Below are positions 43,986 to 52,525 of a stretch of 64,000 bases of DNA, piece after piece. Positions within the stretch are counted from its first letter, which is position 1. The number at the start of each line of letters is the position of its first letter. The stretch is from JACDAN01 sp963801855 (GTDB taxonomy: Bacteria > Actinomycetota > Thermoleophilia > Gaiellales > Gaiellaceae). The translations under genes and the position numbers were made by a program. The stretch lies in contig CAWDGK010000005.1 in NCBI GenBank assembly GCA_963801855.1, forward strand, positions 558,001-622,000. The letters run 5' to 3'. Under the pieces are notes generated by a model. That model worked only from the letters and a program-made list of their open reading frames with translations. It was not told the DNA's origin and did no database searches.

Positions 43986-44714
43986 TTAAACCCGCCCGCA
44001 CCGACGGGCGGCCGGCAACCGCCGCCCGAGCGACCCCGCTGCTGCCCACCGGGCCAGCCGTGCATGCCACTCGTTGACACCGCCAGGTCGACCTGCGCCG
44101 GCCAGCGGCGCCCGGAAAAGACGTCCGTAGACGACGAGTGCGGCGGTGTAGGTGCCGAGCACGCTGGGATGGAAGCCGTCAGGCCCGTACAGGCCGAAGC
44201 GCGGTTCGCACTGCCAGGCCAGCCGCCAGGCAGAGCCGCCGGGCAGGAGCTCCGCCCTGGCGGCGACGGCTGCTCGGCGGTACGAGGCGATCACCTCGAC
44301 GAGCGCGCTTCGGCGATACGACTCGGGCCAGACCGTGAGCAGGGCGGGGCGGACCCCGTTCGCCCTTGCCTCCGCCGCGAATCGCATCGCCCACTCACGC
44401 AGGTTGGCCTGGCTCTCGGGAAGCGCGGACGGTCCCTGCTGCATGACGACGACGTCCCAGTCGCCGGTCCGGAGCGCCGCCCGTGCGTCGCCCTGGTTCC
44501 AGTGGTCTTCGATCGCGTAGCCGCCGGGTGCGATCGTCCGGTACTCGAGCCGCCGGCCGTCACTTCGCGCCATGGCAGCGACGATCGCCGGGAGATCGTT
44601 CGAGGCCGTCAGGCTGTTACCGACGAAAAGCACCCGCAGCGACGAGGGACTGCCGCCCGACGAGCCGGACGCCGCGATGCCCACGGTCAGAGCCGCGAGA
44701 GCGAGGACGACCAA
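43986..44714 (-). CDS. secreted SGNH-hydrolase-like protein
   Basis: The protein has about 242 residues. The first block VLFVGNSLTASNDLP carries the catalytic Ser. GGYAIEDHWNQG and WDVVVMQQGPSALPE follow (the Gly and Asn blocks). The end has GPDGFHPSVLGTY, where Asp and His complete the triad. TTG at 44714 gives a good signal peptide (VVLALAALTVGIAAS) and leaves 17 bases to the divergent formate dehydrogenase gene. The longer ATG-type starts overlap that gene. The substrate is unknown, perhaps acetylated glycans or lipids. Confidence 0.75.
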   Translation of the reverse strand: MVVLALAALTVGIAASGSSGGSPSSLRVLFVGNSLTASNDLPAIVAAMARSDGRRLEYRTIAPGGYAIEDHWNQGDARAALRTGDWDVVVMQQGPSALPESQANLREWAMRFAAEARANGVRPALLTVWPESYRRSALVEVIASYRRAAVAARAELLPGGSAWRLAWQCEPRFGLYGPDGFHPSVLGTYTAALVVYGRLFRAPLAGAGRPGGVNEWHARLARWAAAGSLGRRLPAARRCGRV

Positions 44715-44731
44715 CGGTTTAGGGTGAACGC

Positions 44732-45931
44732 GTGAACGTCCTCTGCGTGCTCTATGACGATCCGGTCGACGGATATCCGTCCTCATATTCGAGGGACGAT
44801 ATACCGAGGGTCGACCGCTACCCCGACGGGCAGACAACGCCCTCGCCGGAGGCGATCGACTTCATCCCCGGTGAGCTCCTGGGCAGCGTCTCCGGCGAGC
44901 TCGGGCTGCGGCGATTCCTCGAGGAGCGTGGCCACAGACTGGTCGTCACGTCCGACAAGGACGGACCTGACTCCGAGTTCGAGCGTGAGCTCCCGGAAGC
45001 CGAGATCGTGATCTCGCAGCCCTTCTGGCCGGCCTACCTCACCGCGGAGCGAATCGCGAAAGCGCCGAATCTCAAGCTGGCTCTCACCGCGGGGATCGGC
45101 TCGGATCACGTCGACCTCCAGGCGGCGATCGATCGGGGAATCACGGTCACCGAGGTGACCTACTGCAACTCCATCAGCGTCGCCGAGCACGTCGTGATGG
45201 TGATCCTCGGCCTCGTCCGCAACTACCTGCCCTCCCATCAGGTCGTGAACGACGGCGGCTGGAACATCGCCGACTGTGTCGCGCGCTCCTACGACCTCGA
45301 GGGCATGCAGGTCGGGACCGTGGCTGCCGGCCGAATCGGCTCGGCGGTGCTCCGCCGGCTGAAGCCGTTCGACGTCGGTCTCCACTACACCGACCGCCAC
45401 CGCCTGCCCGGCGAGGTCGAAAAGGAGCTGGGCGTGACCTTCCACGAGGACGTCGAGTCGCTCGTCTCCGTCTGCGACGTCGTCACGATCAACGCGCCGC
45501 TCCATCCGGAGACGGAGCACATGTTCGACGCGGAGCTGATCGGCCGGATGAAGCGCGGGGCGTATCTGATCAACACTGCGCGAGGAAAGATCTGCGACCG
45601 CGACGCCGTCGCCGAGGCGTGCCGGACCGGGCAGCTCGCCGGCTATGCCGGCGACGTGTGGTTTCCGCAGCCGGCGCCGCAGGACCATCCCTGGCGGACG
45701 ATGCCGCACCACGGCATGACGCCGCACATCTCCGGGTCGAGCCTCTCGGCTCAGGCGCGCTACGCCGCCGGCGTCCGGGAGATCCTGGAGTGCTGGTTCG
45801 ACGGCCAGCCGATCCGTGAGGAGTATCTGATCGTCGAAGGTGGCAAGCTCGCGGGTGCCGGTGCGCACGCCTACAGCGAGGGCGATGCCACGGGCGGGTC
45901 GGACGAGGCTGCCCGCTTCAAGACCGCCTGA
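44732..45931 (+). CDS. fdh: NAD-dependent formate dehydrogenase (metal-free)
   Basis: The 399-residue D-2-hydroxyacid dehydrogenase-fold enzyme is very close in motif content to the Pseudomonas sp. 101 enzyme. It has ISQPFWPAYLTAERI (formate-binding region), LTAGIGSDHVDLQAAID, EVTYCNSISVAEHVVM, the NAD loop GTVAAGRIG, HYTDRHRLP (the Asp that prefers NAD), NTARGKICDRDAV (catalytic Arg) and TPHISGSSLSAQARYAAG (catalytic His). It oxidises formate to CO2 with NAD. GTG at 44732. It stands alone, divergent from the SGNH gene; no methanol or C1 cluster is nearby. The DNA looks ordinary for this genome. Confidence 0.95.
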   Translation: MNVLCVLYDDPVDGYPSSYSRDDIPRVDRYPDGQTTPSPEAIDFIPGELLGSVSGELGLRRFLEERGHRLVVTSDKDGPDSEFERELPEAEIVISQPFWPAYLTAERIAKAPNLKLALTAGIGSDHVDLQAAIDRGITVTEVTYCNSISVAEHVVMVILGLVRNYLPSHQVVNDGGWNIADCVARSYDLEGMQVGTVAAGRIGSAVLRRLKPFDVGLHYTDRHRLPGEVEKELGVTFHEDVESLVSVCDVVTINAPLHPETEHMFDAELIGRMKRGAYLINTARGKICDRDAVAEACRTGQLAGYAGDVWFPQPAPQDHPWRTMPHHGMTPHISGSSLSAQARYAAGVREILECWFDGQPIREEYLIVEGGKLAGAGAHAYSEGDATGGSDEAARFKTA

Positions 45932-45946
45932 CTACCATCGTCCGGC

Positions 45947-46840
45947 ATGGAACGAGAGCTCGCGATTCGCCTGCGCGGAGCCGTCAAGCGCTACGGGGAG
46001 ATCACCGCCGTCGACGGCCTCGACCTCGACGTTCCGATGGGGACGTGCGTCGGCCTGCTCGGGCCCAACGGGGCGGGCAAGTCGACCACCATGCGGCTGC
46101 TCACAGCCCAGTCGATCGCCGACGAGGGCGAGATCGAGGTGCTCGGCTTCCGGCTTCCGGAGGAGTCCAAGCAGGCGCGTGCCCAGCTCGGCGTCACTCC
46201 GCAGCTCGACAACCTGGACACGACGCTGACGGTCGAGCAGAACCTGCTCGTCTTCTCGCACCTGTACCGCATCCCGCGCAGCGAGCGGAAGGAGGCGATC
46301 GAGCGCGCGCTCCAGATGGCGAAGCTCCTCGATCGGCGTGACTCGCGGGTCGACAAGCTCTCCGGCGGCATGCGCAGGCGTCTGCTCATCGCTCGGGCAC
46401 TCCTCCATCGCCCGCGGCTCGTGCTCCTCGACGAACCCACGGTCGGGCTCGACCCGCAGGTTCGCCAGGAGCTCTGGGCGCTGATCGACCTGCTGCGCTC
46501 GGACGGGACGACGATCCTCATGTCCACGCATTACATCGAGGAGGCGGAGCGCCTTGCGGACACGGTGATGATCATGTCGCACGGCAAGGCAGTCGCTGCC
46601 GGCTCACCGTCCGAGCTCGTGCGCGAGCACGCCGGGAGGGACGTCGTCGAGGTCTACGGGTCGCCGTCGAGGCTTGCCGAGGTCGAAGCGGAAGCCGACG
46701 CCTCGGGCCTGAGAACCCGTCGGACCGGAACGAGTGTCTCGATCCTGAATGTGGACGGTTTCAAGGGCTTCGAGGGCGAACGTCGGCCGGCGAACCTGGA
46801 GGACGTGTTCGTGCTTCTGACCGGTGAGGAGATCGAGTAA
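45947..46840 (+). CDS. ABC transporter ATP-binding protein (DrrA/NodI type)
   Basis: The protein has 297 residues with Walker A LLGPNGAGKSTTMRLL, signature DKLSGGMRRRLLIARALLH, Walker B RLVLLDEPTVGLDP, and the switch STHYIEEAERLAD. The C-terminal 70 residues form the accessory domain of the ABC-2 export group. ATG at 45947. It overlaps the permease gene by one base (TAATG), so the two form an exporter of drugs, lipids or polysaccharide. Confidence 0.93.
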   Translation: MERELAIRLRGAVKRYGEITAVDGLDLDVPMGTCVGLLGPNGAGKSTTMRLLTAQSIADEGEIEVLGFRLPEESKQARAQLGVTPQLDNLDTTLTVEQNLLVFSHLYRIPRSERKEAIERALQMAKLLDRRDSRVDKLSGGMRRRLLIARALLHRPRLVLLDEPTVGLDPQVRQELWALIDLLRSDGTTILMSTHYIEEAERLADTVMIMSHGKAVAAGSPSELVREHAGRDVVEVYGSPSRLAEVEAEADASGLRTRRTGTSVSILNVDGFKGFEGERRPANLEDVFVLLTGEEIE

Positions 46841-47640
46841 TGGCCTCTGTCGCGCCACGCGAGAAGAAGCTCGGCCGCCTCGAGCGCACTGCGCTCACGG
46901 GTGTCCTCGTGCGCGAGGTCGTCAACTACTCGTCGTACTGGAAGTCGAGCACGTTCTCGTCGACCGTCGAGCCCACGATCTACCTGCTCGCGTTCGGCTT
47001 CGGCTTCGGGGCCCTCGTGAGCGAGGTCGGCGGGATCGACTACGTCGACTTCGTCGGGACAGGCACGGTGGCAACGGCGGTTCTCTTCTCGAGCGCGTTC
47101 CCGGGCATGTTCGGGACGTTCGTCAAGTACCAGTTCCAGCGCACGTACGACGCCATCCTCGCGGCACCCGTCGACACCGAGGAGCTCGTCAGCGCGGAGG
47201 CGATCTGGATCGCAACTCGCGCCGGGGTCTACGGGTGCGTCCCGATGGTCGTGGCGATGTTCTTCGGGCTCGACCCGGCCTGGGGGATGCTGGCCGTGCC
47301 GTTCATCGCCTGGATCGCGGGCTTCGGCTGGGCGTGCTTCGGAATCTCGATTGCCGGCTTCTCGAAGTCGTTCGAGAACTTCAACTACGTCGTCAGCGCC
47401 GTTCTGACACCGCTCTTCCTCCTGGCCGGATCGTTCTTCCCGCTGGACGAGTTCCCGGAGTGGGCGAGGGTGCTGGCGCAGCTGAATCCATTGCACCACC
47501 TCGTGCAGCTGATCCGTGACTGTGTGATCTACGGCTGGAACGGATGGATCGACGTCGCCCGGCTCGGCGCGCTCGTCGTCTTCGGTCTCGCAATGTGGCG
47601 CCTCGCGATCGTCGCGATGACGCGCAAGCTCGTCGACTAG
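46840..47640 (+). CDS. ABC-2 type permease
   Basis: The 266-residue protein has six membrane segments of the ABC-2 transporter family. Helical motifs include PTIYLLAFGFGFGALVSE, LFSSAFPGMFGTFV, FQRTYDAILAAPV and NYVVSAVLTPLFLLAGSFFPLDEFPEWARVL. The PLDEFP region before the last helix is typical of the NodJ/DrrB group. It works with the ATPase just upstream. The stop shares CTAG with the converging gene. Confidence 0.92.
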   Translation: MASVAPREKKLGRLERTALTGVLVREVVNYSSYWKSSTFSSTVEPTIYLLAFGFGFGALVSEVGGIDYVDFVGTGTVATAVLFSSAFPGMFGTFVKYQFQRTYDAILAAPVDTEELVSAEAIWIATRAGVYGCVPMVVAMFFGLDPAWGMLAVPFIAWIAGFGWACFGISIAGFSKSFENFNYVVSAVLTPLFLLAGSFFPLDEFPEWARVLAQLNPLHHLVQLIRDCVIYGWNGWIDVARLGALVVFGLAMWRLAIVAMTRKLVD

Positions 47641-48360
47641 TCGACGCGAAGGCCGAGGCGCTCGGTGAGCCACGCGAGCTGCCATTCGCGCTCGGCCTCG
47701 AAGCCGCGCGCGTAGTCGGCCTCGGCGCCGGCATCCACTGCTTCGCGCCCCGCCGTGTGGGCCACGACGAACGCGATATTGGCCGCGATCGCGCCGGGCG
47801 TCTGCTCCGGCTCGTGCAATCCGGGATGCTCGCTGGTGTCCCACATCTCGGGACGGCGACCCCGTACGAGGGAAACCGCGTCCGCCGCGAAGCCCGAGAG
47901 CTCGGCGGCCGCGCCGTCGGAGCGCTCGACCGCAGCGACTGCAGCGGTCTGCAGTCTCCGCAAGCTCCGCGGTGTCGACGAGGCGCTCAGCTTCCGCGGT
48001 GAGGCCGAGGCGGCGAAGTCCGCGGAGTGCGAACTCCCTCGAGCGCCAGGCGCAGGCGTCGGCGAACTCCTTTGCAGTGGCGTCGTCCCAGGCGGCGACG
48101 CGTGCGACCAGGCGTCCGCGCTCGGCGACGATCATCACGGCGGCTTCGAGGATCTCACCGTCGAGCTCGATCTCCCAGAGCTCGTCGTCGATCCAGTCGA
48201 GCATCTGACGTGGAGTGCAGGCGTGGATTCCGCTTCGGCAGTCCTCGAGGGCCTCGCCGGTCTCCACCCAGTCGCCGGAACCGCCATTCGCCGGCAGCGG
48301 CCACTGGAAATCGCTGAACCGCCCAGTACCGCCGTGCGTGAGGAACTTGTAGGCCTTCAT
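47637..48360 (-). pseudogene. DUF7666-like protein, one frame break
   Basis: ATG at 48360 starts MKAYKFLTHGGTGRFSDFQW, followed by GEALEDCRSGIHACTPRQML, DELWEIELDGEILEAAVMIV, and RGRLVARVAAWDDATAKEFA. After LAETAD (near 47940) the frame shifts to AVAAVERSDGAAAELS, then FAADAVSLVRGR, TPGAIAANIAFVVAHTAG and EREWQLAWLTERLGLRV. The repaired protein is about 240 residues. The N-terminal part is a domain found in many bacterial proteins of unknown role. Its start overlaps the anti-sigma gene (ATGA), so it is the third gene of the sigma operon. Confidence 0.65.
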
Positions 48361-48614
48361 GACGTATCCGGCTCGGCTTTCCAGTCACGGAACGCAGTGA
48401 GGATGCGTTCGCGAAGGTGCTCCGGCACGTCCTCCTCGCTCAGCGACCCGGACGTCTTCGTGATCAATCGGAGTTGGCTGAAATACCCGCGGCAGGGCGG
48501 GCAGATGGCGACGTGCCGCTCGAATGCGAGCCGCCGGTCGGCGTCGAGGCCGCCATCGAGGTACTCGGTGACGAGCTCGACGACCTGCCGGCAGCTGAAG
48601 GATTCGTCGCTCAT
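48357..48614 (-). CDS. zinc-finger anti-sigma factor
   Basis: The protein has 85 residues from ATG 48614. SCRQVVELVTEYLDGGLD begins it, and the zinc-finger ZAS motif is FERHVAICPPCRGYF (H..C..C) in place. No membrane helix follows, so it is a soluble anti-sigma factor, perhaps redox-sensitive like RsrA. It overlaps the sigma gene by ATGA and the DUF7666-like gene by ATGA. The partner is the ECF sigma at 48611-49267. Confidence 0.9.
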   Translation of the reverse strand: MSDESFSCRQVVELVTEYLDGGLDADRRLAFERHVAICPPCRGYFSQLRLITKTSGSLSEEDVPEHLRERILTAFRDWKAEPDTS

Positions 48615-49267
48615 CGGGTCTCGCCCCCAAGGTACTCCTCGAGCGCAGCCCGGATCCTGTTTCGCGCACGGTGCAGAAGAATCCGCTGATTCTCCGGCGT
48701 CAGGCCGAGCAAGGCGCACACGTCCTCGCTCGGCCAACCTTCGACATCGCGGAGGACGTAGACGACGGTGTAGCGCGCGGGCAACGCGTCGATCGCCGTG
48801 CGAAAGCGTTGTCGCGTCTCCTCGGCGAGCAGGCGGTCTTCCGGGATGCCGTCCCACGAGTCCACGAGCGTCGTCCACATGCCCGCCCAGCGCGGATGGT
48901 CGGCCGGGAAGAAACGCGACTCATCGACGGCCGGCTCGCCTGCATCGGTGGAGTCGAGCGACACCGATCGGCGCTCCGTGGCTGCCCGCCGGCGGGCGCA
49001 GTTCCCGAGGATGACGAAGAGCCACGTCCGAAAAGAGGACCGCTGCTCGAAGCGGTCGAGCGATCCGAGCACCCGGAGCCATGCCTCCTGCACCGTGTCC
49101 TCGGCTGCGGACATGCTGAGGCCGTAGCCTCGGGCGACTCGGAGCATGGAAGGCGTGAAGCGGTCCACGACTTCGGCGAAGACGCTTTCGTCAGCGGCCC
49201 TGAGTCCTCGGACGAGTCGCGCCTCGGCGGTTTCCACGTTTGTGGCCGCGACCCCTGGCTCCCCCAC
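48611..49267 (-). CDS. ECF sigma factor
   Basis: The protein has 218 residues from GTG 49267. Region 2 is VVDRFTPSMLRVARGYGLSMSAAEDTVQEAWLRVL, with the -10 binding SSFRTWLFVILGNCARRR. Region 4 is IDALPARYTVVYVLRDVEGWPSEDVCALLGLTPENQRILLHRAR. A long linker (about 45 residues) separates the regions. It is co-transcribed with its zinc-finger anti-sigma factor. A divergent second sigma gene starts 29 bases away. Confidence 0.93.
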   Translation of the reverse strand: MGEPGVAATNVETAEARLVRGLRAADESVFAEVVDRFTPSMLRVARGYGLSMSAAEDTVQEAWLRVLGSLDRFEQRSSFRTWLFVILGNCARRRAATERRSVSLDSTDAGEPAVDESRFFPADHPRWAGMWTTLVDSWDGIPEDRLLAEETRQRFRTAIDALPARYTVVYVLRDVEGWPSEDVCALLGLTPENQRILLHRARNRIRAALEEYLGGETR

Positions 49268-49296
49268 CGACTCGACTGTAACGGTGAGGGGCCGCC

Positions 49297-49878
49297 GTGA
49301 TCTACCACGGTATGGGAATCAACACAATCGACCACGAGCGCACGGTCGACCGCAAGTTGCTCGCGCGTGTCGTCGCCGGCGACGAACAAGCTCTGGATCG
49401 GTTGTACCGGTCGCACGGACGGGTAGCCCTCAACGTCGCCTTTCGTGTCCTGCGCGACTCGTCCCTCGCTGAGGACGCGGTTCAAGAGGGCTTTCTCGAT
49501 CTCTGGCGCACTGCCGACCGGTTCGATCCTCAGCGCTCCTCGGTTCGATCTTGGTTGTGCGTGCTCGTCCACCGTCGCGCCGTCGACCTGGTGCGGCGTG
49601 AAGCATCGAGGCGAGCGCTGGACGAGCGTCAGCCGCCGCCGCCCGCCGAGTCCTTCACCGCGGAGGAGATCATCTTCCTGCGGTACGACCGGCGTCGGAT
49701 CCAGAAGGTCCTCGCGGATCTGCCTGGACCTCAGCGCCAGCTCCTCGAGCTCGCGTACTGGGGCGGGCTGACCCAGTCACAGCTCGCGACGCGTTTCGAG
49801 CTCCCTCTGGGCACGGTCAAGTCGCGGATGTTCTCGGCTCTCGAGGACCTTCGAGTGGCGCTCGTCGCAACGGCCTAG
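49297..49878 (+). CDS. second ECF-type sigma factor
   Basis: The protein has 193 residues. GTG at 49297 is taken; ATG at 49312 is an alternative. Region 2 is DRLYRSHGRVALNVAFRVLRDSSLAEDAVQEGFLDLW, then SSVRSWLCVLVHRRAVDLVRR. Region 4 is KVLADLPGPQRQLLELAYWGGLTQSQLATRFELPLGTVKSRMFSAL. It resembles SigK-like or RpoE-like ECF41-free factors. No anti-sigma gene follows. Next come two ferritin-like genes on the same strand, possible targets. Confidence 0.9.
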   Translation: MIYHGMGINTIDHERTVDRKLLARVVAGDEQALDRLYRSHGRVALNVAFRVLRDSSLAEDAVQEGFLDLWRTADRFDPQRSSVRSWLCVLVHRRAVDLVRREASRRALDERQPPPPAESFTAEEIIFLRYDRRRIQKVLADLPGPQRQLLELAYWGGLTQSQLATRFELPLGTVKSRMFSALEDLRVALVATA

Positions 49879-50026
49879 CTGCCCTGCCGCGTCGATTCGT
49901 CCACGTTTTGTACAGGTTTGCGGAGGTTCGTGAACCGCTCTGTTAAGGCCGCCTCACACAACCGAACCGGTCCGAGATCCGCCCCGAACCAGCCCTGTCA
50001 ATCGAACCCACAAGGGGGGTTAATTC

Positions 50027-50686
50027 ATGTCCGATCACCTCACGCTGGCCGCCGTCGATACGAACGGCGCCATTCGAGAGGCACTGGACGAGACCGCGAG
50101 CGATTCGCGGTCTGAGTTCCTGAAGAGGGCGGCCGTCGCCGGCGGAACCATCGTCGCCGGCGGAGTCGTCATCGGCGGCCTGCCGAAGCTCGTCTCGGCA
50201 GCACCGTCACCCACGCAGGACGCGGCGATCCTGAACTTCGCGCTCCTGCTCGAGTACCTCGAGGCCGAGTTCTACACACTCGCCGAGCGGTCAGGGGCGC
50301 TTTCGGGCGAGACCCTGCGCTTCGCACGTGTCGTCGGGGCTCACGAGCGCACGCACGTCGCGTACCTCAAGAAGGCACTCGGCTCGAAGGCCCGGTCCAA
50401 GCCCACGTTCGACTTCAAGGGCACGACCGACAACCAGGCCAAGTTCCAGGCCACCGCAATCGTCCTCGAGGACACCGGTGTGGCTGCGTACAACGGCCAG
50501 GGCCCGAACCTGACCAAGAAGACGCTCGGCGCAGCGGCGCAGATCGTCTCCGTGGAGGCACGCCACGCGGCGTGGATCCGCGACATCGTCCGGAAGAACC
50601 CGGCACCGGCCGCATTCGATGCGGCGAAGACCAAGCGGCAGATCGAGCGCGCGGTCGCGGCCACCGGCTTCATCACGAGCTCCTAA
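50027..50686 (+). CDS. exported ferritin-like protein, copy 1
   Basis: The protein has 219 residues from ATG 50027 after AAGGGGGGTT. An N-terminal segment (DETASDSRSEFLKRAAVAGG, then TIVAGGVVIGGL) looks like a Tat- or Sec-type signal without a full twin Arg. The domain is a ferritin-like four-helix bundle: FALLLEYLEAEFYTLAE, FARVVGAHERTHVAYLKKAL, AIVLEDTGVAAYNGQ, and SVEARHAAWIRDIV. The E..E..H..E..H residues fit Pfam Ferritin_2. Its function outside the membrane is unknown. It is a clear paralogue of the next gene. Confidence 0.85.
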   Translation: MSDHLTLAAVDTNGAIREALDETASDSRSEFLKRAAVAGGTIVAGGVVIGGLPKLVSAAPSPTQDAAILNFALLLEYLEAEFYTLAERSGALSGETLRFARVVGAHERTHVAYLKKALGSKARSKPTFDFKGTTDNQAKFQATAIVLEDTGVAAYNGQGPNLTKKTLGAAAQIVSVEARHAAWIRDIVRKNPAPAAFDAAKTKRQIERAVAATGFITSS

Positions 50687-50712
50687 TGACCAAGGACCAG
50701 AAGGGACATCCC

Positions 50713-51408
50713 ATGAATCCCGAGTTCACGCTCGCAGAGGTGGACCGCGACGGGGCGATCCAGGAGGCGATCGAAGAGGTCTCCGGTGACTCCCGAGCGG
50801 GCTTTCTCACCAAGGCCGCGGTATTGAGCGGCGGCCTGATCGGCGGAGGAGCAGTCCTCGGCGCACTCGCGTCGCCGGCCGCTGCCGCCACGAAGAACGA
50901 CGTCGCCATCGCGAACTTCGCGTTGACGCTCGAGTACCTCGAGGCCGAGTTCTACACGGAGGCCGTTCGCATGGGCGCCCTCCGCGGCCAGACACTGCGG
51001 TTCGCGCAGGTCGTCGGGGCCCACGAGCGGGCTCACGTTGCGGCGCTCAGGAAGATGCTCGGTTCGGCTGCAGTCCGCAAGCCGTCCTTCAACTTCCGCG
51101 GAACGACCGAGAACGCGGCCAAGTTCGAGGCCACCGCGGTCGTCCTCGAAGACACCGGCGTCGCCGCCTACAAGGGGCAGGCCGGCCTGATCCAGGACAC
51201 GGCGATCCTCAAGGCCGCACTGGCGATCCACTCGGTCGAGGCGCGCCATGCCTCGTGGGCCCGGCGGATCTCGGGCATGTCGCCCGCACCCGCCGCGTTC
51301 GACAAGCCGAAGACCAAGGCCCAGATTCTGGCCGCGGTCAACGGCACTCGCTTCATCACGAGCCAGCCACAGATGTCGGCACAGGGGACGCCGTCATTCA
51401 CGGGCTGA
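50713..51408 (+). CDS. exported ferritin-like protein, copy 2
   Basis: The protein has 231 residues from ATG 50713, chosen because it aligns with the start of copy 1 (MNPEFTLAEVDRDGAI) and follows GAAGGG. An ATG at 50686 overlaps the stop of copy 1. The leader (SGDSRAGFLTKAAVLSGG, then LIGGGAVLGALA) and the same helix pattern follow: FALTLEYLEAEFYTEAV, AQVVGAHERAHVAALRK, VVLEDTGVAAYKGQAG and HSVEARHASWARRI. Tandem copies with a shared leader suggest one export route, perhaps Tat. It overlaps the L,D-transpeptidase gene by CTGA if that gene uses a CTG start. Confidence 0.85.
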   Translation: MNPEFTLAEVDRDGAIQEAIEEVSGDSRAGFLTKAAVLSGGLIGGGAVLGALASPAAAATKNDVAIANFALTLEYLEAEFYTEAVRMGALRGQTLRFAQVVGAHERAHVAALRKMLGSAAVRKPSFNFRGTTENAAKFEATAVVLEDTGVAAYKGQAGLIQDTAILKAALAIHSVEARHASWARRISGMSPAPAAFDKPKTKAQILAAVNGTRFITSQPQMSAQGTPSFTG

Positions 51409-52238
51409 TCGCGTTCGCAGGACGTCAGGGCGGCCCGATTCGCTGGGCCGTCCTGGCGGCCCTGATTCTTTCCCTCGGGGTGTTCTCGGCGATCGCGTAC
51501 GCGCACGAGCCGACAACGTCCACGCCGGGAGCCGTTCGCATCCCCGAAACTCCAGACGAGCGGGCCGAGGAGGCTGCGCCCGCCCTCGCCGGCGCAGCCT
51601 CATCGGCCCCGGTCGTTCTCAGCAGGCCCAACCGGCGGTCGTTCTGGGCGCCGGTCACTCGTCCCGTCGCCGTCCGTTCGCGGCCGGCTCGATCGGCGAC
51701 AGTCGTGGCCCGGCTCCGAACCCGGACACCTGAGGGCACCGTCAACGCCGTACTTCTGCTCGAGCGAATCGAGCGCCGAGGACGGCTGTGGCTCAAAGTC
51801 CGGCTCCCGGTCCTCCCGAACAACACCGTGGGCTGGGTGCCCCGGGAGAGCCTCGGCGGCTACCAGACGGTCACGACGCATCTCGTCGTCGACAGGCGCC
51901 GGCTGAATGCAGTCCTCCTTCGTGGCGGACGCCCCGTGTTCCGGGCCCCCATCGCCATCGGCCAGAGCCGATGGCCCACGCCCGCGGGCAAGTTCTACAT
52001 CCGCAACAAGCTCACCGGATACCGCAGTGCCTTCTACGGACCGATCGCGTTCGGAACGAGCGCCCGCTCGGCCGTCCTCACGGACTGGCCCGCGGGCGGC
52101 TTCGTCGGGATCCACGGCACGAACCGGCCGGATCTCGTTCCCGGCCGCATCTCGCACGGCTGCATCCGGCTCAAGAACGGTGACCTCATCCGCCTCTCGC
52201 GGCTGATGTCGCCTGGCACGCCACTGACGATCCGCTAA
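51405..52238 (+). CDS. L,D-transpeptidase (YkuD) with SH3-like domain; CTG start inferred
   Basis: The protein has 277 residues if CTG at 51405 is the start. No ATG, GTG or TTG lies in frame between 51258 and the membrane helix (PIRWAVLAALILSLGVFSA). CTG overlaps the upstream stop as CTGA, and the resulting N-terminus (IAFAGRQGGPIRW) is a normal anchor. An SH3b-like part (VTRPVAVRSRPARSATVVARL, then NTVGWVPRESLGG) precedes the YkuD domain, with HGTNRP and the catalytic Cys motif RISHGCIRLKNGD. It makes 3-3 cross-links in peptidoglycan. The longer start at 51255 would overlap copy 2 by about 150 bases. Confidence 0.8.
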   Translation: MIAFAGRQGGPIRWAVLAALILSLGVFSAIAYAHEPTTSTPGAVRIPETPDERAEEAAPALAGAASSAPVVLSRPNRRSFWAPVTRPVAVRSRPARSATVVARLRTRTPEGTVNAVLLLERIERRGRLWLKVRLPVLPNNTVGWVPRESLGGYQTVTTHLVVDRRRLNAVLLRGGRPVFRAPIAIGQSRWPTPAGKFYIRNKLTGYRSAFYGPIAFGTSARSAVLTDWPAGGFVGIHGTNRPDLVPGRISHGCIRLKNGDLIRLSRLMSPGTPLTIR

Positions 52239-52255
52239 CCGAAAGGAAGAGACAC

Positions 52256-52525
52256 ATGCCTGGATTCATCGGAATACCGGAGCTCATGCTCCTCGGCCTC
52301 GTCGTCCTGCTCGTCTTCGGCCCGAAGCGACTCCCCGAGATGGGACGCTCCATGGGCCGCGGCCTGCGCGAGTTCAAGAGCTCGGTCACGGGCGACAACA
52401 AGGATGAGCCCCTCGATCTCGGCGAGCTCGAGGCCGTCGAGGAGCCCGTCGCCACCATCACGCCCATCGACGAGCCGGTCGCCGTCGTCGTTCCGGCCGA
52501 GCGCCAGCGGACGGCTGTGCGTTGA
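52256..52525 (+). CDS. tatA: Sec-independent translocase TatA
   Basis: The protein has 89 residues. GIPELMLLGLVVLLVFGPKRLPEMGRSMGRGLREFKSSV is the TatA layout: a short membrane helix, the FGPKRLPE hinge, then an amphipathic helix. The tail is acidic and Pro-rich. ATG at 52256 follows GAAAGGAAGAG. It overlaps tatC (TTGA). The pair forms the twin-arginine export channel. Confidence 0.93.
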   Translation: MPGFIGIPELMLLGLVVLLVFGPKRLPEMGRSMGRGLREFKSSVTGDNKDEPLDLGELEAVEEPVATITPIDEPVAVVVPAERQRTAVR

